From positions 1-6,067 of the forward strand of contig CAJKVD010000052.1 of NCBI GenBank assembly GCA_905203195.1: a stretch of DNA of 6,067 bases, in the 5' to 3' direction. Origin of the DNA: an uncultured Clostridium sp. (GTDB taxonomy: Bacteria > Bacillota > Clostridia > TANB77 > CAG-508). The first letter of the stretch is position 1. The number at the start of each line of letters is the position of its first letter. Made by a program: the position numbers and the translations under genes. The notes below the pieces were generated by a model. It saw nothing but the letters and a program-made list of their open reading frames with translations, was not told the DNA's origin and searched no databases. Below are positions 1 through 5,787 of this stretch, piece after piece.

Positions 1-9
1 TATTTTCAT
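1..9 (-). CDS. First three codons of an unidentified gene downstream of recO (partial)
   Basis: The minus strand shows ATG AAA ATA (Met-Lys-Ile) running off the window edge. It is preceded by a good ribosome-binding site (AAGGGAG, GGGAG ending 8 bases before the ATG, at about 18–24) and by a well-formed promoter at 55–83. That combination makes a real gene start likely, but three codons say nothing about the product. It is on the same strand as recO but has its own promoter, so it is probably a separate transcription unit. Confidence 0.6.
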
Positions 10-54
10 AAAAATCGCTCCCTTCTCTTTTTTGCTATTTTGATTTACATCTTC

Positions 55-83
55 ATTATACATGCTTTCTCATTTTTTTTCAA
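55..83 (-). promoter_or_regulatory. SigA-type promoter for the gene starting at position 9
   Basis: On the minus strand, -35 TTGAAA (78–83) and a perfect -10 TATAAT (55–60) are separated by 17 bases. The bases TG directly precede the -10. The ATG at 9 lies about 45 bases below the -10. This shows that the next gene does not depend on read-through from recO. Confidence 0.75.
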
Positions 84-146
84 CAGTTTTTGATAATTTT
101 CTAACGAATCAGAGATAGAACAAAATTTTTTCACCAATTTTTCGAT

Positions 147-875
147 TTAAAACAATTCTTCCACTTTATATTCCTTTTCAAGTTTCTGATCAAAATAAAT
201 TTTAGTAATAAGCTTAAATTCTTCCAATGATTCATCTCTTAAATCAAAAGAAAACAATTTTTTAGATGGTGCTGTTGCAACATATCTAATAGCACTTTGG
301 GTACTTCTTGACATCTGTATTGCAGATTTATCCTGTTTTCCACAATTTTTACACTTAAATCCATTATCCTTAATACTAAAATACATCAATTCATCTTTTG
401 TTTTACAATTAACACATGCATTTATTCTTGGTGGATATCCTAAAATGCATAACAATCTCATTTTAAATATAGAAATTGTTAAATCCAAATCTTTATCTGT
501 TTCCGATATTGTATATAAAGTATTTAAAAGTAATTGCAAAATATTATAACAATTTTCATTTTCCTCTGTTACATCCATCACTATTTTATCTACATGAATT
601 GCATATTTTAATTTATCCAAATCAGTTCTAATTTTATAAAACATTTCTATTGTCTCACATGAATTTATATGATATGTACTTGTCCCTTTGTACATCAAAT
701 ATTCTCCAAAACAAAACATTTGAGTACCAGCTAGGAGACTACTATTAGGCCTTCTAGCACCTTTTGCACTACATGATATTTTGCCAAAATTTGGTGTTAG
801 CATTGTAAGCATTTTATCATAGTCTCCCATATTACTTTCTGATAATATAATTCCATTTATTTTTGCTGTTGCCAT
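147..875 (-). CDS. recO: DNA repair protein RecO
   Basis: RecO is a cytoplasmic recombination mediator. It works with RecR, and RecF at gaps, to load RecA onto SSB-coated single-stranded DNA and can anneal complementary strands. The 242-residue length is normal. The N-terminus fits the OB-fold domain (NGIILSESNMGDYDKMLTML, then LTPNFGKISCSAKGARR at about 26–42). The conserved LGYPP segment (145–149) precedes a zinc site of two CxxC pairs, Cys154/Cys157 and Cys175/Cys178, all intact. The start at 875 is chosen because MATAKINGIIL aligns with the family N-terminus; GGAG lies 11 bases upstream, a rather long spacing. The first 19 bases overlap the 3' end of the yqzL-like gene, which suggests translational coupling. 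No clear terminator follows in 84–146. Confidence 0.95.
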   Translation of the reverse strand: MATAKINGIILSESNMGDYDKMLTMLTPNFGKISCSAKGARRPNSSLLAGTQMFCFGEYLMYKGTSTYHINSCETIEMFYKIRTDLDKLKYAIHVDKIVMDVTEENENCYNILQLLLNTLYTISETDKDLDLTISIFKMRLLCILGYPPRINACVNCKTKDELMYFSIKDNGFKCKNCGKQDKSAIQMSRSTQSAIRYVATAPSKKLFSFDLRDESLEEFKLITKIYFDQKLEKEYKVEELF

Positions 876-1051
876 GTTTCATTATTCTCCAATTTCATAT
901 TTGTAATTTTCTGTATTTTTCCTATTTCATCTATTAATACTTCATTTTTTGTTTGTGATATTTTTTCCAAATTTTCTATTTGCTTATACTCCAAAAAGCT
1001 ATTTATATCCCCTGTATTTTTAAATGTATCCCACGCGATTTTCTTAATCAT
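857..1051 (-). CDS. yqzL: YqzL-like small protein
   Basis: A 64-residue protein between era and recO, the place where Bacillus and many Clostridia carry the short YqzL protein, whose function is unknown. The N-terminus (IAWDTFKNTGDINSFLEYKQ, about 5–24) has the Trp..Phe..Thr-Gly..Ile..Phe/Tyr-Leu pattern I recall for YqzL. The rest is a charged, probably helical tail, making it longer than the roughly 47-residue Bacillus form. A strong ribosome-binding site, GAGGAG at 1060–1065, lies 8 bases before the ATG, which supports real translation. Its last 19 bases overlap recO in another frame. The family assignment rests on recalled sequence pattern and position, not on a search. Confidence 0.72.
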   Translation of the reverse strand: MIKKIAWDTFKNTGDINSFLEYKQIENLEKISQTKNEVLIDEIGKIQKITNMKLENNETWQQQK

Positions 1052-1125
1052 GCTCTCATCTCCTCTTTATTAATTTAAAGGTTTAACTTTAAATTTATCT
1101 TTTGCTTTTTTGCTATTTTTTATTC

Positions 1126-2028
1126 CTATTTTAACTTAAATTTATTAACTATACTAGGATTATCAATCCAATTTTCCTTAACTTTTACCCAAGTTTTTAA
1201 ATTAACTTTTAATCCAAAATTTTGCTCCATATCAATTCTAGCCGCTCTACCAATTTTTTTTAACATCTCACCATTTTTTCCTATAATAATTCCTTTATGT
1301 GATTCACGCATACAATAAATATTTGCTTCTATATCATAAATTTCTTCACCATTTTTATTTGTTCTTTCTTTCATTTTTTGAACTTCTACAAATACACCAT
1401 GTGGAACTTCATCTTGCAAAAATTTTAATATTTTTTCCCTTATAGTCTCTTCTGCAAGCTGTCTTAATGTTTGATCTGTATATTCCTCAATATCATAATA
1501 TGTAGGACCTTCTTTTAAGTTCTTTTCTATTTCATCCAATATTACATCTTTATATTTTTCTTGTAATGCTGATATCGGTATTATTGCCGTGAATTGATAT
1601 TCTTTACTATATATTTCTATTAATTTTAGCAATTCTTCTTTTTTTACCAAATCTATTTTATTTATTATTAATATCGTTTTTTTATTTGCTTCTTTTATTT
1701 TTTCTAAAATACGGCTATCTCCTCTTCCAATCTCTTTACTATTAGCTTCTATTAAAAATAATACTACATCTGCATCTTTTAAACTAGTAAATGAAGTTTC
1801 TATCATAGTCTCATTTAATTTATGTTTTGGTTTGTGAATTCCTGGTGTATCTGTAAATATAATTTGTGAATTTGGTCTATTTACAATTCCTTTTATTGCC
1901 GTTCTAGTAGTTTGAACTTTATTAGCGATCGCAGCTACTTTTTCTCCTACTAATAAATTAAATAATGTTGATTTTCCTACATTTGTTCTTCCTATTATTG
2001 TAACAAATCCTGATTTAAATTCTGCCAT
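1126..2028 (-). CDS. era: GTPase Era
   Basis: Era is an essential GTPase that binds 16S rRNA near its 3' end and the 30S subunit, acting in small-subunit maturation and linking it to cell growth. The 300-residue length is typical. GTPase motifs are complete: G1 GRTNVGKS (13–20), G2 threonines in QTTRTAIKG (39–47), G3 DTPG (60–63), G4 NKID (123–126) and G5 SAL (153–155). The C-terminal KH RNA-binding domain shows the GxxG loop as GKNG (250–253) within GIIIGKNGEMLKKIG. The start at 2028 follows AGAGAGG (2038–2044) with 9 bases between. It is the first gene of an era–yqzL–recO unit with a -10 element at 2069–2074. The usual Firmicute upstream neighbours (ybeY, dgkA, cdd) are absent; a glycosyltransferase precedes it, separated by a terminator. 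Confidence 0.97.
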   Translation of the reverse strand: MAEFKSGFVTIIGRTNVGKSTLFNLLVGEKVAAIANKVQTTRTAIKGIVNRPNSQIIFTDTPGIHKPKHKLNETMIETSFTSLKDADVVLFLIEANSKEIGRGDSRILEKIKEANKKTILIINKIDLVKKEELLKLIEIYSKEYQFTAIIPISALQEKYKDVILDEIEKNLKEGPTYYDIEEYTDQTLRQLAEETIREKILKFLQDEVPHGVFVEVQKMKERTNKNGEEIYDIEANIYCMRESHKGIIIGKNGEMLKKIGRAARIDMEQNFGLKVNLKTWVKVKENWIDNPSIVNKFKLK

Positions 2029-2068
2029 ATTTTTATTCCTCTCTTTTTATATTTTTTATTACAGCTAT

Positions 2069-2074
2069 ATTATA
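2069..2074 (-). promoter_or_regulatory. -10 element, probable promoter of era–yqzL–recO
   Basis: A perfect TATAAT on the minus strand, with TG directly before it, lies about 40 bases above the era ATG and just downstream of the glycosyltransferase terminator. No good -35 hexamer is visible at 16–18 bases, so only the -10 is claimed. The position between a terminator and the first gene of the next unit supports it. Confidence 0.5.
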
Positions 2075-2125
2075 CACCATTTTTATGCTAAATTTGTAGA
2101 AATTAGAAAAATTTTTCAAAAAAGC

Positions 2126-2162
2126 AAAAAAAAGATTAATTAGGTTATTCTAATTAATCTTT
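2126..2162 (-). terminator. Intrinsic terminator of the glycosyltransferase gene
   Basis: A perfect 13-bp stem (2150–2162 with 2131–2143, AAAGATTAATTAG and its complement) closes a 6-base loop. On the minus strand the stem runs into a stretch of eight T residues ending at 2126. It begins 11 bases after the glycosyltransferase stop codon. The stem is AT-rich, but its length and U-tract make it convincing. Confidence 0.85.
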
Positions 2163-2172
2163 AACCAATAAA

Positions 2173-3465
2173 CTACGCATATGCTTGACGTTTTCTAAAA
2201 TTAAGTAAATTTGTAATTTGTTTTTCTGTATTTTCTGCCTTTTTAGTCTTCTTTGCTCTCTCTTGTTCAATTTCTCTTTTTTGTTTTTCTGCCATTGATT
2301 GACAAATTGCTTTTTGATATGCAAAATGTGTATCTTGTGCAATTTTATTCCAGTTGTATTCATTTCTAACTTTATTTTTTGCTCTTTTTGTAATATCAGC
2401 ACATAATTTATGATCATATAATAATTCTAGTATAGAATCTGCAATTGAATTAGCATTTCCACAATATGCTTTCATACCATTTACTCTATGCTCAACTATC
2501 TCATTTAACCCGCCAATATCTGAAACTACTATTGGATTTTCTGATAGCATTGCTTCTAATGCAACAATTCCAAATGGTTCATAAGTGCTTGGAAATACTG
2601 CTATATCAGCAGCTTTATACATTTTTTGTACATCCTTTCCATTCATATAACCAGCAAAATATACTTTTTCTGAAATTCCCATATTGTTAACTTGTGCTTT
2701 TAGTTCATCAATCATTCCGCCTTTTCCACAAATAACAAGTTTAGCATCATGATATCCATTCAAAATTTTAGGCATTGCTGCAATTAAATGCTGTATACCT
2801 TTTTCATAAACTAATCTTCCCATAAACAAGATTATTTTTTCATTATCCATTGCAAACTTTCTTCTAAAATTATAATCTCTTTCTATTCCATTAAACAAAT
2901 TTAAATTTACACCATTTGGTATAACATTTATTTTTTCATATGGCAAACCGAATAAACGTTGCAATTCACCTTTCATATAATTGCTGTTTACAATTACTTC
3001 TGATGATTCATATGTTAACATCCATTCTGTATCATTTATATATCTTTGCGTTTCATCATGTATTCCACTATTTCTTCCTGCTTCTGTTGCATGTATTGTA
3101 CTTACAATCGGAATATTATATGATGCTTTTATTGTTTTCGCTGCATTAGCAACTAACCAATCATGTGCATGTATCACATCAAAGTTTCCCTCTTTTGCAA
3201 TAATTTCATTTACTTTTGCTACAATTGCAAAATTTAATTGTAATATCCAATCTATAAAATTATTTGGATTAATCATATAATTGTCCACTCTATAAACTTT
3301 TACACCTTTATCATCCTCAAAATATGGTGTGTCCCCATCACGATATGTAACTACTGTAACATCATGACCATCCTTTAAAAGTGTTCTTGATAAATCATAT
3401 ACAACCCTTGAAATACCACCTACCACTCTTGGTGGATATTCCCATGTCAACATCAATATTTTCAT
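2173..3465 (-). CDS. GT4-type glycosyltransferase, glycogen-synthase-like
   Basis: A 430-residue GT-B retaining glycosyltransferase, expected to move a sugar from a nucleotide-sugar donor in the cytoplasm; acceptor and product are unknown. Domain 1 shows the glycine loop in YPPRVVGGISR (10–20), DVIHAHDWL (96–104) and STIHATE (122–128). Domain 2 shows FMGRLVYEKG (214–223), VICGKGG (244–250) and the E-x7-E motif EPFGIVALE (296–304). The opening MKILMLTWEYPP and the HAHDW/IHATE blocks resemble proteins often labelled glycogen synthase in Clostridia and Thermotogae, so an alpha-glucan role is possible, but no glg gene is in view. Residues 390–430 form a Lys/Glu-rich, probably coiled tail. The start at 3465 has AAGGAAG 8 bases upstream and matches the family; an in-frame ATG at 3576 lies above the promoter and lacks a ribosome-binding site. 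It has its own promoter and terminator. Confidence 0.85.
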   Translation of the reverse strand: MKILMLTWEYPPRVVGGISRVVYDLSRTLLKDGHDVTVVTYRDGDTPYFEDDKGVKVYRVDNYMINPNNFIDWILQLNFAIVAKVNEIIAKEGNFDVIHAHDWLVANAAKTIKASYNIPIVSTIHATEAGRNSGIHDETQRYINDTEWMLTYESSEVIVNSNYMKGELQRLFGLPYEKINVIPNGVNLNLFNGIERDYNFRRKFAMDNEKIILFMGRLVYEKGIQHLIAAMPKILNGYHDAKLVICGKGGMIDELKAQVNNMGISEKVYFAGYMNGKDVQKMYKAADIAVFPSTYEPFGIVALEAMLSENPIVVSDIGGLNEIVEHRVNGMKAYCGNANSIADSILELLYDHKLCADITKRAKNKVRNEYNWNKIAQDTHFAYQKAICQSMAEKQKREIEQERAKKTKKAENTEKQITNLLNFRKRQAYA

Positions 3466-3525
3466 TGATATACTTCCTTTCTTTTTTACATCTTCTTTTG
3501 TTTTTTGACATTTTTTGCTTAATAT

Positions 3526-3554
3526 ATTGTATACAATTTTTATTTTTTTGTAAA
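3526..3554 (-). promoter_or_regulatory. Probable SigA-type promoter of the glycosyltransferase gene
   Basis: On the minus strand, -35 TTTACA (3549–3554) and -10 TACAAT (3526–3531) are 17 bases apart. The ATG at 3465 follows after a leader of roughly 55 bases. The -35 lies within one arm of the inverted repeat at 3550–3596, so a protein bound to that repeat could block the promoter. Both hexamers are one or two changes from consensus. Confidence 0.55.
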
Positions 3555-3596
3555 TGGTTTTTAGAAATTTTTTCAAAAAAATAAGAAACCATTTAC
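3550..3596. repeat. 11-bp perfect inverted repeat overlapping the glycosyltransferase -35
   Basis: GTAAATGGTTT (3550–3560) is repeated inverted and without mismatch at 3586–3596 (AAACCATTTAC). A second nested inverted pair of A/T runs lies around 3567–3582. On neither strand is the outer stem followed by a T-run, so it is not a standard terminator, although it could stabilise the 3' end of the rpmA transcript. Its overlap with the -35 suggests an operator. Both readings are inference. Confidence 0.6.
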
Positions 3597-3643
3597 ATAT
3601 GATTTCCTACTTATATTTATTTAAGTTATTTGTTATTTGAAAA

Positions 3644-3910
3644 TTAATCTTTGGCTTCTACTGGATAAACACTTACTTGTTTTTTATCTCTACCTTTTCT
3701 TTCAAATTTTACTACACCATCAACTAGAGCATATAATGTATCATCACTACCTTTTCCTACATTTGTTCCTGGATGTACATTTGTTCCTCTTTGTCTAATT
3801 AGGATATTTCCTGCTAATACAAATTGTCCATCTGCTCTTTTTACTCCCAAACGTTTTGATTCACTCTCACGTCCGTTATGGCTACTACCCTGACCTTTTT
3901 TATGAGCCAT
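3644..3910 (-). CDS. rpmA: 50S ribosomal protein L27 (bL27), no N-terminal propeptide
   Basis: L27 sits near the peptidyl-transferase centre, its N-terminus reaching toward the tRNA acceptor ends. The 88-residue protein has the family signature: [21 protein letters not shown] (from residue 2), [15 protein letters not shown] and [13 protein letters not shown]. Most Firmicutes make L27 with a short N-terminal extension cut off by the Prp protease; here the protein begins directly with MAHKKG. An in-frame TGA lies three codons above the ATG, so no extended form can be made from this locus. The ribosome-binding site GGGAG is 9 bases upstream. It lies 95 bases below rplU and is probably cotranscribed from the rplU promoter; no separate promoter is evident. 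Confidence 0.97.
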   Translation of the reverse strand: MAHKKGQGSSHNGRESESKRLGVKRADGQFVLAGNILIRQRGTNVHPGTNVGKGSDDTLYALVDGVVKFERKGRDKKQVSVYPVEAKD

Positions 3911-4005
3911 GATTTCTCACTCCCTTCGGTTCTTGATTTAGTTTTATAATCTCTATTATAAATTTCAATAATTAAATTCCATAATATATATGAATTTTTA
4001 TTAAA

Positions 4006-4395
4006 CTAAGCTTCTACTTTTTTTGTAGTTTTAGCTGCTGCTGTTTTTGTTTCAGCTTTCTTTGCTGTTTCAGCTTTTTTTGTTGCTGTTTTTATTGTTG
4101 TAATTTCTACTTTTGTATATGGTTGTCTATGTCCTTGTTTTCTTCTATAGTTCTTTTTAGCTTTCATTTTGAAAACAATGATTTTTTTACCTTTACCATG
4201 AGAAACTACTTTTCCTTCTACTTTTACACCTTTAACATATGGAGCTCCTACTTGTACTTTTCCTTCTTCAGATACTAGAATTACTTTATCAAAAGTAACT
4301 TTTTTACCTTCCTCTGCATCTAATTTTTCAAAAAATACAACATCTCCTTCTGCTACTTTGTATTGTTTTCCACAGCTTTCAATGATTGCGTACAT
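4006..4395 (-). CDS. rplU: 50S ribosomal protein L21 (bL21) with a Lys/Ala-rich C-terminal tail
   Basis: L21 binds 23S rRNA in the large subunit. The 129-residue product starts [18 protein letters not shown] and carries the signature [19 protein letters not shown] (80–98). The typical Firmicute protein ends shortly after this point at about 102 residues; here a low-complexity tail of about 29 residues follows (101–129), made almost only of Lys, Ala, Thr and Glu. The start at 4395 has a strong ribosome-binding site, AAGGGAGG, with GGAGG 7 bases upstream, and matches the family N-terminus. An in-frame ATG at 4461 would add 22 residues encoded by the leader RNA and is rejected. Expression is likely controlled by the L21 leader and the promoter at 4498–4526. 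Confidence 0.96.
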   Translation of the reverse strand: MYAIIESCGKQYKVAEGDVVFFEKLDAEEGKKVTFDKVILVSEEGKVQVGAPYVKGVKVEGKVVSHGKGKKIIVFKMKAKKNYRRKQGHRQPYTKVEITTIKTATKKAETAKKAETKTAAAKTTKKVEA

Positions 4396-4491
4396 TTTAA
4401 ATGCACCTCCCTTATTTGTATACTCGCTAATCCTTAAAAAAGGTAATGCTTTTTTCATCATATTTATGTACCTTGACTAAGCGGATTACAG
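4396..4491 (-). ncRNA. Probable L21 ribosomal-protein leader
   Basis: About 95 bases of transcribed leader lie between the predicted transcription start and the rplU ATG, the place of the known Firmicute L21 leader, which is thought to control rplU–rpmA by binding a ribosomal protein. TAATCC (4483–4488) can pair with GGATTA (4428–4433), enclosing AAGGTA (4469–4474) paired with TACCTT (4440–4445). The second pair runs into six U residues, so an attenuator form is conceivable. The segment GCGAGTATAC near 4418–4427 resembles the conserved 3' part of the known leader as I recall it. No covariance model could be run. Confidence 0.62.
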
Positions 4492-4497
4492 ATACAT

Positions 4498-4526
4498 ATT
4501 TTACCATGTTTCTGTTCACTTGTCAA
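4498..4526 (-). promoter_or_regulatory. Strong SigA-type promoter of rplU–rpmA
   Basis: On the minus strand a perfect -35 TTGACA (4521–4526) is followed after exactly 17 bases by -10 TAAAAT (4498–4503). TGG directly before the -10 forms an extended -10 (TGN). It starts only 26 bases below the transketolase stop codon, and no terminator is seen between, so read-through from that gene may add to rplU expression. Confidence 0.88.
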
Positions 4527-4552
4527 CAAAATTCAAACATTTTCTCATTAAT

Positions 4553-5380
4553 TTACCTTAATTCTTCCAAAGCCTGTAAATATTGTTCCTCATTTGGTGC
4601 TTTTCCATGCCATCCAACTTGATTTTCCATAAAAGAAACACCTTTTCCTTTTATTGTTTTTGCTATGATACACACTGGCTTTTGTTTTATATTTCTAGCT
4701 ACTTCAAAACCTTTTATAATTTCCTCTATATTATGACCATCTATTTTTATAACTTCAAATCCAAAACTTCTGAATTTTTCATCTATTGGATACGGACTCA
4801 TAACTTCATCTATAGTGCCATCTATTTGCAAATTATTATTATCTACTATAACACATAAATTGTCTAATTTATTTTTATTAGCAGTCATTGCCGCTTCCCA
4901 AACTTGACCTTCTTCTAGTTCTCCATCTCCCAATATGCAATAAACTCTATATTTTTTATTATCCATTTTTCCGGCAATAGCCATCCCATTTGCACTTGAA
5001 AGCCCTTGACCCAAAGAACCAGTTGACATATCTACACCAGGAATATGTTTTTTATCAGGATGTCCTTGCAATCTTCCATTTATATTACGAAATGTTTTTA
5101 ATTCTTCCACATCAAAAAATCCGCGGTTAGCAAGTGCTGCATATAACGCTGGTGCACAATGACCTTTTGATAAAACTAACCTATCCCTTTCTTCCCATTG
5201 TGTTTCTTTTGGATTTATATTCATTTCTTTAAAATATAATACAGCTAAAATGTCTGCTATTGATAATGAGCCTCCTGGATGCCCTGACTGATTACTATAC
5301 ACCTCTTCTATTATGCCCCTTCTTATTTTTTTAGCACATTCACTTAATTTAGCTATCTCATTTTCTTCAACTTCACTCAT
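4553..5380 (-). CDS. Transketolase, N-terminal (TPP-binding) subunit of a split enzyme
   Basis: Transketolase moves two-carbon ketol units between sugar phosphates in the pentose-phosphate pathway using thiamine diphosphate (TPP). This 275-residue protein is the usual length of the separate N-terminal subunit in Clostridia and archaea. Visible elements: SGHPGG (32–37), SKGHCAPALY (71–80), QGHPD (105–109), GSLGQG (121–126), and the TPP/Mg motif from GDGELEEGQ (151–159) to NN (181–182). WHGKAPN (257–263) is near the end. The start follows AGGAGG (5386–5391) with 5 bases between. The C-terminal subunit, which supplies the second half of the active site, normally comes next, but rplU follows instead, so the partner must be elsewhere or lost. 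A dihydroxyacetone-type or 1-deoxyxylulose-type relative is less likely given the motifs. Confidence 0.92.
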   Translation of the reverse strand: MSEVEENEIAKLSECAKKIRRGIIEEVYSNQSGHPGGSLSIADILAVLYFKEMNINPKETQWEERDRLVLSKGHCAPALYAALANRGFFDVEELKTFRNINGRLQGHPDKKHIPGVDMSTGSLGQGLSSANGMAIAGKMDNKKYRVYCILGDGELEEGQVWEAAMTANKNKLDNLCVIVDNNNLQIDGTIDEVMSPYPIDEKFRSFGFEVIKIDGHNIEEIIKGFEVARNIKQKPVCIIAKTIKGKGVSFMENQVGWHGKAPNEEQYLQALEELR

Positions 5381-5405
5381 ATTATCCTCCTCAAATTTGC
5401 TTTTA

Positions 5406-5411
5406 ATTATA
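5406..5411 (-). promoter_or_regulatory. -10 element, probable promoter of the transketolase gene
   Basis: A perfect TATAAT with TG directly before it lies about 25 bases above the transketolase ATG and just below the tRNA terminator. No convincing -35 lies at 16–18 bases upstream, where the sequence is T-rich, so the promoter is only partly supported. Confidence 0.5.
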
Positions 5412-5427
5412 CATTAGAAAAAGATAC

Positions 5428-5474
5428 AAAAATAGATCTACAAATGTTATTTCAAACGGTCTAAACATTTGCAG
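5428..5474 (-). terminator. Intrinsic terminator, probably of the original tRNA-Gln gene
   Basis: On the minus strand CTGCAAATGTT (5464–5474) pairs with AACATTTGTAG (5438–5448), an 11-bp stem with one G·U pair and a 15-base loop, followed within a few bases by five T residues (5428–5432). It begins 12 bases after the CCA end of the tRNA fragment and ends just above the transketolase -10. It therefore looks like the terminator of the tRNA transcript, left in place on the chromosomal side of the junction. Confidence 0.65.
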
Positions 5475-5486
5475 ATATTCAATTAT

Positions 5487-5533
5487 TGGCTGGGGTACTG
5501 TGATTCGAACACAGGAATGTCGGAGTCAGAGTC
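5487..5533 (-). pseudogene. 3' half of tRNA-Gln(CUG): truncated tRNA and putative attachment site
   Basis: Read on the minus strand this is the 3' part of a tRNA: anticodon loop CTCTGAC with anticodon CTG (5525–5531), stem strand TCCGA (5520–5524), variable loop CATTC, T arm CTGTG-TTCGAAT-CACAG (5498–5514), acceptor strand TACCCCA, discriminator G and encoded CCA (5487–5489). It closely matches bacterial tRNA-Gln. The 5' half is missing: above 5533 only two bases of the opposite anticodon stem remain, and no D arm or TGGGGTA acceptor strand occurs at the expected place. A clean break at the anticodon stem is the standard mark of tyrosine-integrase insertion, which leaves the displaced 3' half at the far junction. 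An intact gene is expected beyond the window, at the other end of the element. Decay of a duplicated tRNA is the alternative. Confidence 0.88.
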
Positions 5534-5673
5534 TTTATAAGTGTTTTATATGTTTTGTTATTTATTATTATATAATACCTCTTAAAAAGGCTCTATCTCA
5601 AGCATTTTCCCCATACTAATTTATCTAACTTACTATTTAACAACATTTATAAAATAACATATTTTTTAATGTT

Positions 5674-5694
5674 TTGGTTAGATATTGGTTAGAT
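5674..5694. repeat. Two direct copies of TTGGTTAGAT, 11 bases apart
   Basis: Identical 10-base copies lie at 5674–5683 and 5685–5694, so they repeat at 11 bases, about one helical turn. A partial inverted copy (GTTAGAT on the minus strand) is at 5623–5629. They lie about 140–160 bases inside the tRNA junction. Same-face repeats at this distance are typical of arm-type binding sites for tyrosine integrases; that role is inferred. Confidence 0.6.
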
Positions 5695-5787
5695 GTTATT
5701 TATGAACTATATTATAACAGATAATCTACTATTGATAAATAGATTTTGAAAATTTTTTATAAAATTTTATCGTAAAATTACTCTATC

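Noticed and set aside
1072..1095. 9-bp inverted repeat AATTTAAAG…CTTTAAATT between era and the yqzL-like gene, as a terminator
   Set aside because: The stem contains a single G-C pair and no T-run follows on the minus strand; it leads straight into the next ribosome-binding site, so era and yqzL are more likely cotranscribed.
2154..2417. Minus-strand 87-codon frame at the end of the glycosyltransferase gene
   Set aside because: It is another reading frame of the Lys/Glu-rich tail and runs through the terminator stem; no ribosome-binding site was evident.
3466..3576. A 37-residue N-terminal extension of the glycosyltransferase from ATG 3576
   Set aside because: That start has no ribosome-binding site, lies above the predicted promoter and inside the inverted repeat, and the added residues are not part of the GT4 fold. 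The start at 3465 has AAGGAAG and the family N-terminus.
2466..3584. Several plus-strand open frames (2466–2690, 2940–3280, 3381–3584)
   Set aside because: They lie opposite the glycosyltransferase gene or its leader, are rich in Leu/Phe/Tyr/His as expected from antisense of AT-rich coding DNA, and resemble no family I recognise.
4396..4461. A 22-residue N-terminal extension of L21 from ATG 4461
   Set aside because: It lies in the leader RNA, lacks a ribosome-binding site and is not found in L21; ATG 4395 has AAGGGAGG and matches the family.
4583..4858. Plus-strand 91-codon frame opposite the transketolase gene
   Set aside because: It is the antisense of a clearly recognised coding sequence, with the low-complexity aromatic make-up of a shadow frame.
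5534..5570. The missing 5' half of tRNA-Gln hidden next to the 3' half, or an intron-containing tRNA
   Set aside because: No TGGGGTA acceptor strand, D arm or opposite anticodon stem strand is found just above 5533; the sequence there is plain AT-rich DNA.
5623..5683. RYYYAAC (ATCTAAC) and GTTRRRY (GTTAGAT) ends about 61 bases apart, resembling an integron attC site
   Set aside because: Both core boxes are very degenerate, no L'/L'' pair or imperfect palindrome joins them, and no integron integrase or cassette is in view. The second direct GTTAGAT copy fits integrase arm repeats better.
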